A program made the position numbers and the translations under genes. Under the pieces are notes generated by a model that saw only the letters and a list, made by a program, of their open reading frames with translations, had not been told where the DNA came from and made no database searches. 43,713 bases of DNA from Herminiimonas sp. GTDB lineage: Bacteria; Pseudomonadota; Gammaproteobacteria; Burkholderiales; Burkholderiaceae_D. Below, one piece after another: positions 15,834-22,894 of this stretch (within the stretch, counting starts at the first letter, position 1; the number at the start of each line of letters is the position of its first letter). Where the stretch lies: assembly GCA_028292315.1 (NCBI GenBank), contig JAQGMO010000012.1, forward strand, positions 1 through 43,713, read 5' to 3'.

Positions 15834-16709
15834 ATGAAAGACAGGCGGCAGAGTTTCAAATCACGACTCGCACAGCCAGGCCTGGTGGTTGCGCCTGGCG
15901 TATACGACATGGTGTCATTGAGGCTGGCCGATTCATTCGGCTTCGACGCCTTGTACATGACCGGTTACGGCACGGTGGCATCGCATCTTGGCTTGCCAGA
16001 CGCCGGGCTTGCCACTTACAGCGATATGCTGAATCGCGTTACGGCGATGGCCGGCATGGCGCGCACCCCGCTGATTGCCGACGCGGATACCGGGTACGGC
16101 GGGTTGCTGAATATGCGCCATACCATTCGCGGCTATGAAGCGGCAGGGGCGGTGGCTATCCAGCTGGAAGACCAGGAGTTTCCCAAGAAATGCGGCCACA
16201 CCCCGAACCGTCGCGTTATTCCGATGGAAGATATGGTGCGCAAGATCAAGGTCGCGGTGGATTCACGCGACAATCCCGATTTTCTTATCATTGCCCGCAC
16301 CGACGCCCGTACATCTCTCGGCCTCGATGAAGCGCTGCGGCGCGCCGAAGCTTATGCCAGGGCCGGCGCAGACATTCTGTTCGTCGAATCGCCGGAGTCG
16401 GAAGATGAAATGCGCAGGATCGGTGGCGCATTCGACTTGCCGCTGGTCGCCAATATGGTGGAACGCGGCCGCACGCCCGTACTGTCGCGCGCCGAACTGG
16501 AATCGATCGGTTACAAGCTGGCGATTTTCCCGGTGACTTCGCTGCTGGCCGCGGTGCAGGCAATGTCCGCCGTCTACCAGACTTTCAAGGAGGAAGGCTC
16601 GTCGGCCAATTCCAGGGTGCCGCTGTACGACTTCGCCGATTTGTCGAAGCTGATGGGTTTCGAAGATGTATGGGCATTTGAAAAGCGCTATGCGGAGGAT
16701 GATAAATAG
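15834..16709 (+). CDS. Isocitrate lyase/PEP mutase superfamily enzyme
   Basis: A 291-residue TIM-barrel enzyme. It shows the metal-binding ADADTGYGG (D83, D85), the catalytic loop KKCGH (118-122; the Cys marks lyases such as 2-methylisocitrate lyase and 2,3-dimethylmalate lyase), QLEDQ, ARTDA and FVESPES. The start has AAAGGAGA upstream. Likely reactions are C-C cleavage of a substituted malate/isocitrate to a 2-oxo acid plus a second acid, or oxaloacetate decarboxylation; sequence alone cannot choose. It lies after the dioxygenase operon and just before a second Bug receptor, so a role in ring-cleavage product breakdown or in metabolism of that receptor's ligand is plausible. Confidence 0.88.
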   Translation: MKDRRQSFKSRLAQPGLVVAPGVYDMVSLRLADSFGFDALYMTGYGTVASHLGLPDAGLATYSDMLNRVTAMAGMARTPLIADADTGYGGLLNMRHTIRGYEAAGAVAIQLEDQEFPKKCGHTPNRRVIPMEDMVRKIKVAVDSRDNPDFLIIARTDARTSLGLDEALRRAEAYARAGADILFVESPESEDEMRRIGGAFDLPLVANMVERGRTPVLSRAELESIGYKLAIFPVTSLLAAVQAMSAVYQTFKEEGSSANSRVPLYDFADLSKLMGFEDVWAFEKRYAEDDK

Positions 16710-16765
16710 GCGATCCGACGGTGAAAAGGTAGTCAATTCAAGAATATCGAATAGAGGAGACATCT

Positions 16766-17773
16766 ATGAGTGCGATCAAAATAAATCCATTGCGCCGCAA
16801 AATCCTTACTGGCGCCGCGTTGAGCCTGTGCTGCCTCGGATTCATGCCTGCGTCCGTCCAGGCACAGGCGCAGGCCTTTCCATCCAGGCCGATCCGCCTC
16901 ATTGTGCCGTTTACGGTTGGCGGCGTGACGGACTCGAGCGGCCGGCTGATTGCCGAGCATTTGTCACGCCGCCTCGGCCAGCAGGTGGTCGTGGATAACC
17001 GTCCGGGCGCATCCGGCAATATCGGCACCCAGCAAGGCGCCAAGGCGGAACCTGACGGCTACACACTGGTGCTGGCGTTTGACGGAACCATGGTCATCAA
17101 TCCGCATGTATTTGAAAAAATTCCATTTGATACGGTCAAGGACTTTGCCCCGGTAGGAAAGATCGGTGATGCCGTACTGCTCCTGGTTGCCCATCCTGGC
17201 ACGCCGGCCAAGACCTGGCGCGAACTTGTCACGTATTCGAAAACCCAGCCGGGCGGGCTATCGTATGGCACATCAGGGATTGCCGGCACGCCCCATATCG
17301 CGGGCGAACAGTTGAGGCAGCGCACCGACGTCAATCTCGTCCACGTGCCCTACAAAGGCGGCGGACAAGCCATGGGCGATGTCATGGGAGGAAATATTCC
17401 ACTTGTATTTACAGCCGTGGCAAGCGCACAGCAGCATGTAAAGTCAGGCAAGGTAACCGCCATTGCCGTCGCTAGCCAGCAGCGGATATCGTCATTGCCG
17501 GATGTGCCTACATTTATCGAAAGCGGCGTCCCGGATTTTCAGATCAACTCATGGGTAGGCATCCTGGCGCCGGCCAAAACGCCCAGGCCAATTATCGACA
17601 AACTCAACAGCGAGTTGAATGCCGTATTAAGCAGTCCTGAAGTCCGCGAGCGTTTGAATGTGCTGGGCATCACTGCCACGCCCGGTACGCCCGAGAAATT
17701 CGGCGATGAAATAAAGCGCGATCTTGGCCGTTATAGCCAGATCGTGAAAACGGCCAATATCAAGCTGGATTGA
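16766..17773 (+). CDS. Tripartite tricarboxylate transporter receptor (Bug/TctC family)
   Basis: A 335-residue periplasmic receptor, the second in this window. Signal sequence of about 35 residues with a paired arginine (PLRRKIL) ahead of the hydrophobic part, so Tat export is possible though the motif is imperfect; cleavage probably after VQAQA. Hallmarks: FPSRPIRLIVPFTVGGVTDSSGR, VVVDNRPGASGNIG, DGYTLVLAFDG, VHVPYKGGGQAM and WVGILAPAKTPRPII. The start has GAGGAGA upstream. It follows the isocitrate-lyase-family gene by 56 nt, likely in the same transcript. The ligand is unknown, presumably a carboxylate; no TctA/TctB genes are nearby. Confidence 0.93.
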   Translation: MSAIKINPLRRKILTGAALSLCCLGFMPASVQAQAQAFPSRPIRLIVPFTVGGVTDSSGRLIAEHLSRRLGQQVVVDNRPGASGNIGTQQGAKAEPDGYTLVLAFDGTMVINPHVFEKIPFDTVKDFAPVGKIGDAVLLLVAHPGTPAKTWRELVTYSKTQPGGLSYGTSGIAGTPHIAGEQLRQRTDVNLVHVPYKGGGQAMGDVMGGNIPLVFTAVASAQQHVKSGKVTAIAVASQQRISSLPDVPTFIESGVPDFQINSWVGILAPAKTPRPIIDKLNSELNAVLSSPEVRERLNVLGITATPGTPEKFGDEIKRDLGRYSQIVKTANIKLD

Positions 17774-17802
17774 TCAATGGAAAATAACCAAAAGCGTATT
17801 TC

Positions 17803-17816
17803 TTGACCTGGATCAC
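17803..17816 (+). promoter_or_regulatory. FNR-like box before the Gly-Gly cassette
   Basis: TTGACCTGGATCAC matches the FNR consensus TTGAT-N4-ATCAA at eight of ten positions. The CTGG centre is common in betaproteobacterial FNR sites as I recall them. It lies about 135 bp upstream of the small gene. A -10-like TATGGT at 17851 is weak and about 44 bp from the box centre. Confidence 0.35.
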
Positions 17817-17950
17817 AACTTCTATGCCGGCAAGCCGATCATGACGAAGCTATGGTGTACCTTATGGAAAAGGCCGCGAGAATAAAACTAGCGGCCCACG
17901 CGCAAACGATCAGGGAGTTTACTTTATCGCCAATCGGTAAGGAGTAAATG

Positions 17951-18199
17951 ATGGACAAGACCCTCGCATCGCAGGTCGGCGAAATGAACGTGATGGACAG
18001 TTCCGGCCACAAGCAGTTGAAGTGGGATAGGGATCGGCCCGATGAAATCGCGGCGATGACGCAGTTGTTCGACAGGCTTGTCGGACAAGGCTATTCCGGC
18101 TTTGCTTCGAAGAAAAAAACGGAGGCAAAGCACGCGATCCGGAAATTCGATCCGACAATGGAAGAACTGGTCATGGTGCCGAAGATCGTCGGCGGCTGA
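17951..18199 (+). CDS. Small conserved-type protein ending in Gly-Gly
   Basis: An 82-residue protein of unknown function. It has no signal peptide or membrane segment. Predicted order by eye: strands around NVMDSSG and KQLKWD, a helix DEIAAMTQLFDRLVGQGY, a lysine-rich turn (SKKKTEAKH), strand AIRKFDP, strand LVMVPKIV, and the terminal GG. The ending FDP...VP..VGG and the WD...E...F...G middle remind me of small proteins seen next to uncharacterised genes in other bacteria, but I cannot name a family. The ribosome site GGAG (17941-17944) fits the second of two adjacent ATGs, 17951; 17948 is the other choice. The stop is 1 nt before the next start, so the two are translationally coupled. Confidence 0.75.
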   Translation: MDKTLASQVGEMNVMDSSGHKQLKWDRDRPDEIAAMTQLFDRLVGQGYSGFASKKKTEAKHAIRKFDPTMEELVMVPKIVGG

Positions 18200-18200
18200 C

Positions 18201-18797
18201 ATGCCTTCCCTGAGTGGCGCCTGGGGTTCAATCCGCCGGTTCTTCACTGGCACCGGCACACGGCCAGGCGCGGACCCCGAAACCGGCTGCTTCGATGGCA
18301 TCGGCATCGATAGTTGCTACGGTGAACCCACGTCGATGCCTACTGCCGGCCGCCGCCTTGCCGAGTCATGCGAACGGATCCGGGAACAGTTACAGGAAGC
18401 CCACCGGAAAAATGAGGTGGCGAAGCGCGATGCGATGCGCCGGGATCGGCGGGCGAAGCGCCGGGCGCTGACGCTCCTGTTGAAACTGCTGAATCCACAA
18501 CAACGCCAGGAATTTCGGGCCAACAAATACTTCCATGTAACGGGTGGCAGCAGCGGCGACCGCTATCGAATCCAGGTCGGCCGGATCGCCAACATTGAAA
18601 TCCTCGACGGTAACGGAAAGGTAAAGTGCCGGCTGTGTATTCATCCCGTCGGTGACGTTCCAGTATATGACGTAATGGCCGCGCAACTGCTGCATCTGCA
18701 GGATCCCGGGGCCGAGGAACGGTTTCTGTACCGGGCTAATGTCCTTCCTGCGCTGACGGAAAATCGCCTGGGCTCGCGGGCTGAATGGATCGCATAA
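18201..18797 (+). CDS. Hypothetical coiled-coil protein, partner of the Gly-Gly protein
   Basis: A 198-residue protein of unknown function. Residues 1-50 are Gly/Pro/Thr-rich and probably disordered; about 50-100 form a highly charged helix or coiled coil (RRLAESCERIREQLQEAHRKNE, split by RRDRRAKRR); the C-terminal part (about 110-190) looks like a small mixed fold with FHVTGGSSGDRYRI, VKCRLCIHPVGDVPVYDVM and LQDPGAEERFLYRAN. Cys and His in CRLCIHP could be structural. The ATG at 18201 begins one base after the TGA of the upstream gene and has no clear ribosome site of its own, so translation probably depends on the upstream gene. Convergent with the DUF748 gene, 20 nt away. Confidence 0.72.
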   Translation: MPSLSGAWGSIRRFFTGTGTRPGADPETGCFDGIGIDSCYGEPTSMPTAGRRLAESCERIREQLQEAHRKNEVAKRDAMRRDRRAKRRALTLLLKLLNPQQRQEFRANKYFHVTGGSSGDRYRIQVGRIANIEILDGNGKVKCRLCIHPVGDVPVYDVMAAQLLHLQDPGAEERFLYRANVLPALTENRLGSRAEWIA

Positions 18798-18817
18798 TGA
18801 TTGATAAGCCATAGCGG

Positions 18818-21800
18818 CTAATTCAGGGCAAAATCCACCCGGCTCGGCTGCCCTTCATTCTTGCCGCTGCCAGCGCTGAGCTTCGGTGCGATCAGATACA
18901 TCCGTTCCAGCGGCACCTGGCCCTTGTCTTCCAGGTAGCGCCGCACCAACGTGGCGCGGCGCCCCGCCAGCCTCAGCAAGTCGTCATCGCTCACCCGGGT
19001 ATTTTCCAGGATTAGCTTTTCCATTTCTTCCGGCGGCAGCGTTTTGGCGAGGCCGAGCACATTACGCGGCTTGTCGAAAGTTTCACTGGCATACAGCTTC
19101 TCCAGGTACCGTATTCGTTCCGCCTCGCTCAGCGCCACCTCGTCTGTCTGGGTTTCCCGACCCTGGTTCAGTGAATCTTTTTGCTTCAGCATCCTTAGCT
19201 TGCGGTTCAGTGATTGCAGGCGCGCACCATCGATGTCGGCCTCCTTGTCGGCGCGGCCGGTGATGTCCAGTTTTAGGCCCGGACGCTCGGTCAAGGCCTT
19301 GGCCAGCGTGTCGAGCTTGGCTTGTACCGCAGGAGTCAGTGCAGCGGAACCGGGCGCAAATTCCGCATAGCTGAGCTGTTCGCCGACGCCCCCGCCGAAC
19401 GCCGAGGCAATCAGCGCAAACGGCGAGGTGATGGCCTTGACGATCATGTTGGCAAAAACCCGCGTGATGATGCCGCCGATGGAAAACGCCGGATCCGACA
19501 GCGAGCCGGAAATCGGCAGGTCGATATTGATCTGGCCATTGCGGTCTTTCAACAGCGAAACCGCCAGCAGCACCGGCAGCTCGGTGGCCGTCGGGCTGTC
19601 GACCTTCTCGCCAAAGGTCAGTTGATCAATCCGCAAGCTGTTGCGGGCAGTCAGACTTTGCTCTTCAATGCGGTAATTGACGTCCATCGAAAGCTTGCCT
19701 TTTTCAATCGGATAACCGGCGTACTTGGTGGCATACGGCGTCAGGCGCGGCAGTTCGATGCCGTTGGCGCTGGCCTTGATGTCGAGGAACATCGGCTTGA
19801 ACAGCGGATTCAGGGAACCCGAAATGGTAACCGGCGCGGCGTTATCGATCTTGCCGTTGAGGTCGATGGCGGCCGGCTGAGCCTGGTCCGACGCGATCGC
19901 GCCGACAGTGCCGTTCATGCCCGTCATGTTGACGGTATAGTTCGGTTTGACGAAGTTATCGGTGAAGTTGATATTGCCGCTCTTGATCACGATCTGCCCG
20001 ACCCGGATGACCGGGGTGTTTTCCTTCACCGCCGGCGGCGGCAGCGGCGTGACCGTCGTGGTGCCGGGGGACGTGACGGCGCTGGTCTTGCCGGATGCTG
20101 TCACTGCCGCGGGCACCGCTTCGTTTGCCGCCACGATGTCGCGCAGATTGAGCTTGCCGTCGGCCGACAGGATTGCGCGGACATAGAAATCGCTCAGCGC
20201 GATCGTGCCCAGCGTGACCGTCGGACGCGCTCCGCCGAGGTCGGCGTCGATGCCGGCAAAATCCAGTGTTTTCCATTTCAGGAAATCCGACGCATTGTCC
20301 TTGTTCAGCATGCGGAAATCGGCCAACCGCGCCGTTCCGGTGAATCGGGTAGTCATCGGTTTCCCGGCTGCCGGTAAAGTCAGTGCCAGCTTGCCACGGG
20401 CAGTTGCCTGGCCGCCGGCCACATGCACATTCAGCGCCTTGGTGAAGTACGGTTGCAGCATGGCGAGTGGCAGATTCCGGCCATCGATATCGAGGACCAG
20501 CGATTTCATCTGGGGAGCGAGTTCGCCGCTGATGTCCAGCTTGCCACTCCGGTCGAGCCCGGCTTGCAAGGCGACCCGGATGGGCCTGTCGAACTTGCTG
20601 GACAGGTTTTCCGCGCTCAGGCTGATGCCGCTGGACTTGATGCTGACAGCGGGCGAAACAGCGCGATCCGTGAAGTTCAGCGCACTGTCGGTAACGGCGA
20701 TCCGGTTCACGCTGGCGACCCATTCCGGTCGATCTCCGGCGGCGGGCGGACGGGCCGCTTCCGAGGTGCCGGGGCGTGCGGCGAGAAGGCGCTGAAGATT
20801 CAGTTTGCCGTCGCCGTCGCGGGTTATGTCGCCCTGCAATCCCGCCAAGTTCAAGGCCGCCGCATTGAAAGTCCGGTTTCCGGTATTCACGCTGGCGTTT
20901 TCCAGCATGATGCGTTTTGCGACCAGGCCGCCATCCGTACCAGTGCCGGCAGCGAGTTTCATGTCATCGATCGTAATGCCCAACTGGTGCAATTGCACCT
21001 GGTTGTCCTCCACCTTCACCAGAGTGGACAATGACAGCTTGCCGGCCAGCCCGGCGGCCAGCGTGCGATTCAGATAAGGCTGGTACTGCGCAAGCGCCAT
21101 GCCGCGGACGGCGGCTTTGCCGGCCAATGCAGCCTTGGCCGGATTGACCTGGCCGATGAAATCGATCTGCTGTCCGTCCTTGGTTCCGGCCGAAATACTG
21201 ACCGTCGCCGGGTTGGCGTCTTTATCAAGCGAGAAATGGCTGGCATGCGCATTAAGATTTTTCAGTTGCAAGGCCATTGCCGGCGTGGCATTAGCCGTAT
21301 CGAGCCAGTTGAACGTGCCGTCCTTAATGCTGAACTGCGCCAGCGACAATTGCGGAGCGCGCTTTTCAGGCTTTTTTCCACTTGCTTGTTCGGCCGGTCG
21401 AGCCGGCGATGGGCCTTTGGCGCCGGCGAGCGCCGCCCAGTTGATGGCGCCGCCGGCATCCAGCGCCGCCCACACTTCCGGTGCCTGCAGCTTGAGTGTG
21501 TCGATTACGGCATCGCCGGTCAGGACGTTCAATTTACTGATGCGGGTTTCAATGGCCGCGGCTTTGAACAGCGGCGCTGACTTGCGGTCGCTCAGCGCCA
21601 CGTCGTTCAGGCTGACGGCGCCGGACAAAACGACTTCGGGCTCGTTCTTGTTGAGCATGAAATTCAGGTCCAGCCTGGTGGACAGCGTGGCACGGACTAT
21701 TTTCAGCGGCAATTCCACCGGTGAAAATGCGGCGTAACTCGCCAGGTCCAGCCGGTCGACATCGAGCGCTAGCGTAGTCTCGCGGCTGTCCGCGAATGGT

Positions 21801-22450
21801 TTGCTGCGACCTTCCAGCCCAAATCTGGTGCCGTTGATCGTGGCGGACAGGTTCGGCTGAATGAAGGCGTCGATCGCTGTTGGAAAATTGGAAAGGAAGG
21901 GAATGCCGAGCTTTACGGCGGCGACATCGACCTGTTTGCCGGTGACCTTGTCCTCAAAACGGATAGCGCCATTGTCGAGCTGGATGTTAGCCAGCGAGAA
22001 TTGCGCCGGTTTGTCGCTCTTCGGCATTGCATGGATACGTTCAAGCACGTCGGAAAAATTAGTGCGGCTCGTGCCCTTCGCGCCGGTACGCACCAGATGC
22101 AGCACCGGACTACTGACCCGTATCTCTTCCAGCACCGGTGCCAGCCGGAATAGCGTGGCAGCAGAGGCATCGAGCAGCAGCATCCTGGCTGAAAATGCCG
22201 GTGTGATTCTATCGGGTTCGTAAAGCGTAACGTCGGTTGCGGTCAGCGTCAGCGTGAACGGGTTAAAGCGGATATCGCCGATGACGGCCTTGCGGCCGAG
22301 CTGGGCCTCGATCTGTTGCTGTGCAATATGCTTCGTCAGCGGCGGTATGGCGAGCCAGCTGATCAGCGTCAGGATCAGGAGTCCAGCGACAATAAAAATA
22401 GGCCAGCGCAGCGTACGGAGCAGCGTTGACGGGCGAAGGGTGGGTGACAT
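18818..22450 (-). CDS. DUF748 (AsmA-like) giant membrane-anchored protein
   Basis: A 1210-residue protein with one N-terminal membrane helix (about 18-38, RWPIFIVAGLLILTLISWLA) and a long periplasmic part. It carries the DUF748 pattern after the helix (IPPLTKHIAQQQIEAQLGRKAVIGDIRFNPFTLTL is spread over residues 39-73) and many repeated beta-strand units typical of AsmA/TamB-like envelope proteins (for example NINFTDNFVKPNY and ALNFTDRAVSP). Near the C-terminus FAPGSAALTPAVQAKLDTLAKAL with LDITGRAD resembles an OmpA-type peptidoglycan-binding segment. AsmA-like proteins are thought to move or organise lipids between membranes; no specific role is known for this one. The start at 22450 has only GGAAAC upstream; an ATG 17 codons earlier is less likely. 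Confidence 0.85.
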   Translation of the reverse strand: MSPTLRPSTLLRTLRWPIFIVAGLLILTLISWLAIPPLTKHIAQQQIEAQLGRKAVIGDIRFNPFTLTLTATDVTLYEPDRITPAFSARMLLLDASAATLFRLAPVLEEIRVSSPVLHLVRTGAKGTSRTNFSDVLERIHAMPKSDKPAQFSLANIQLDNGAIRFEDKVTGKQVDVAAVKLGIPFLSNFPTAIDAFIQPNLSATINGTRFGLEGRSKPFADSRETTLALDVDRLDLASYAAFSPVELPLKIVRATLSTRLDLNFMLNKNEPEVVLSGAVSLNDVALSDRKSAPLFKAAAIETRISKLNVLTGDAVIDTLKLQAPEVWAALDAGGAINWAALAGAKGPSPARPAEQASGKKPEKRAPQLSLAQFSIKDGTFNWLDTANATPAMALQLKNLNAHASHFSLDKDANPATVSISAGTKDGQQIDFIGQVNPAKAALAGKAAVRGMALAQYQPYLNRTLAAGLAGKLSLSTLVKVEDNQVQLHQLGITIDDMKLAAGTGTDGGLVAKRIMLENASVNTGNRTFNAAALNLAGLQGDITRDGDGKLNLQRLLAARPGTSEAARPPAAGDRPEWVASVNRIAVTDSALNFTDRAVSPAVSIKSSGISLSAENLSSKFDRPIRVALQAGLDRSGKLDISGELAPQMKSLVLDIDGRNLPLAMLQPYFTKALNVHVAGGQATARGKLALTLPAAGKPMTTRFTGTARLADFRMLNKDNASDFLKWKTLDFAGIDADLGGARPTVTLGTIALSDFYVRAILSADGKLNLRDIVAANEAVPAAVTASGKTSAVTSPGTTTVTPLPPPAVKENTPVIRVGQIVIKSGNINFTDNFVKPNYTVNMTGMNGTVGAIASDQAQPAAIDLNGKIDNAAPVTISGSLNPLFKPMFLDIKASANGIELPRLTPYATKYAGYPIEKGKLSMDVNYRIEEQSLTARNSLRIDQLTFGEKVDSPTATELPVLLAVSLLKDRNGQINIDLPISGSLSDPAFSIGGIITRVFANMIVKAITSPFALIASAFGGGVGEQLSYAEFAPGSAALTPAVQAKLDTLAKALTERPGLKLDITGRADKEADIDGARLQSLNRKLRMLKQKDSLNQGRETQTDEVALSEAERIRYLEKLYASETFDKPRNVLGLAKTLPPEEMEKLILENTRVSDDDLLRLAGRRATLVRRYLEDKGQVPLERMYLIAPKLSAGSGKNEGQPSRVDFALN

Positions 22451-22894
22451 AAAACGTTTCCAGGAGTACCAAAAGAATATACAACAAGTCGGATGCAGCA
22501 ACCTGCAGAGTGTATTCCTTCTAAAAAATTCCTTTGTTAAACAATTTCTTACAGCAACAATATGAAATTATGTGAATTAATGGTTGACATATGTGTTGCG
22601 TATATGAAATCATTTCCATGAAGCAACAACTTAATCGGGACCGAACAACATGCGATTCAGCTCAGCCGCACGCCACCGGACTGCGCTGAATTTCCATATT
22701 GCGGTTATTGGATCCTTCGATTTTTCAAATTAATTAACAGACCGGGGCTAGCTGTTACCACAGCAGCGTCATGGTGAATCCACGCTGTCCTTAAAGGACA
22801 CCGGATTGTAATCGCAGGCCTTGAAAAACATGAAGCGAATGACCATGAGCCACAGGCGGCACGTCGTTCGACAGAACCATAGGTAAGACATAAG
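22451..22894. other. 444-bp AT-rich divergent intergenic region
   Basis: Separates the DUF748 gene (minus) from the MHYT-GGDEF-EAL gene (plus). On the minus strand TTGCTG (22501-22496) and TATTCT (22479-22474), 16 bp apart, are a candidate promoter for the DUF748 gene. On the plus strand a perfect -35 TTGACA (22584-22589) has no good -10; downstream is GAAAT-C-ATTTC (22606-22616). A short inverted repeat, GTCCTT-A-AAGGAC, lies at 22787-22799, about 95 bp before the plus-strand start. No gene or RNA was recognised. Confidence 0.5.

Noticed and set aside
19322-21737. Several plus-strand frames of 200-350 residues opposite the DUF748 gene
   Set aside because: All are shadows of the 1210-residue DUF748 frame; Arg-rich compositions and no domains.
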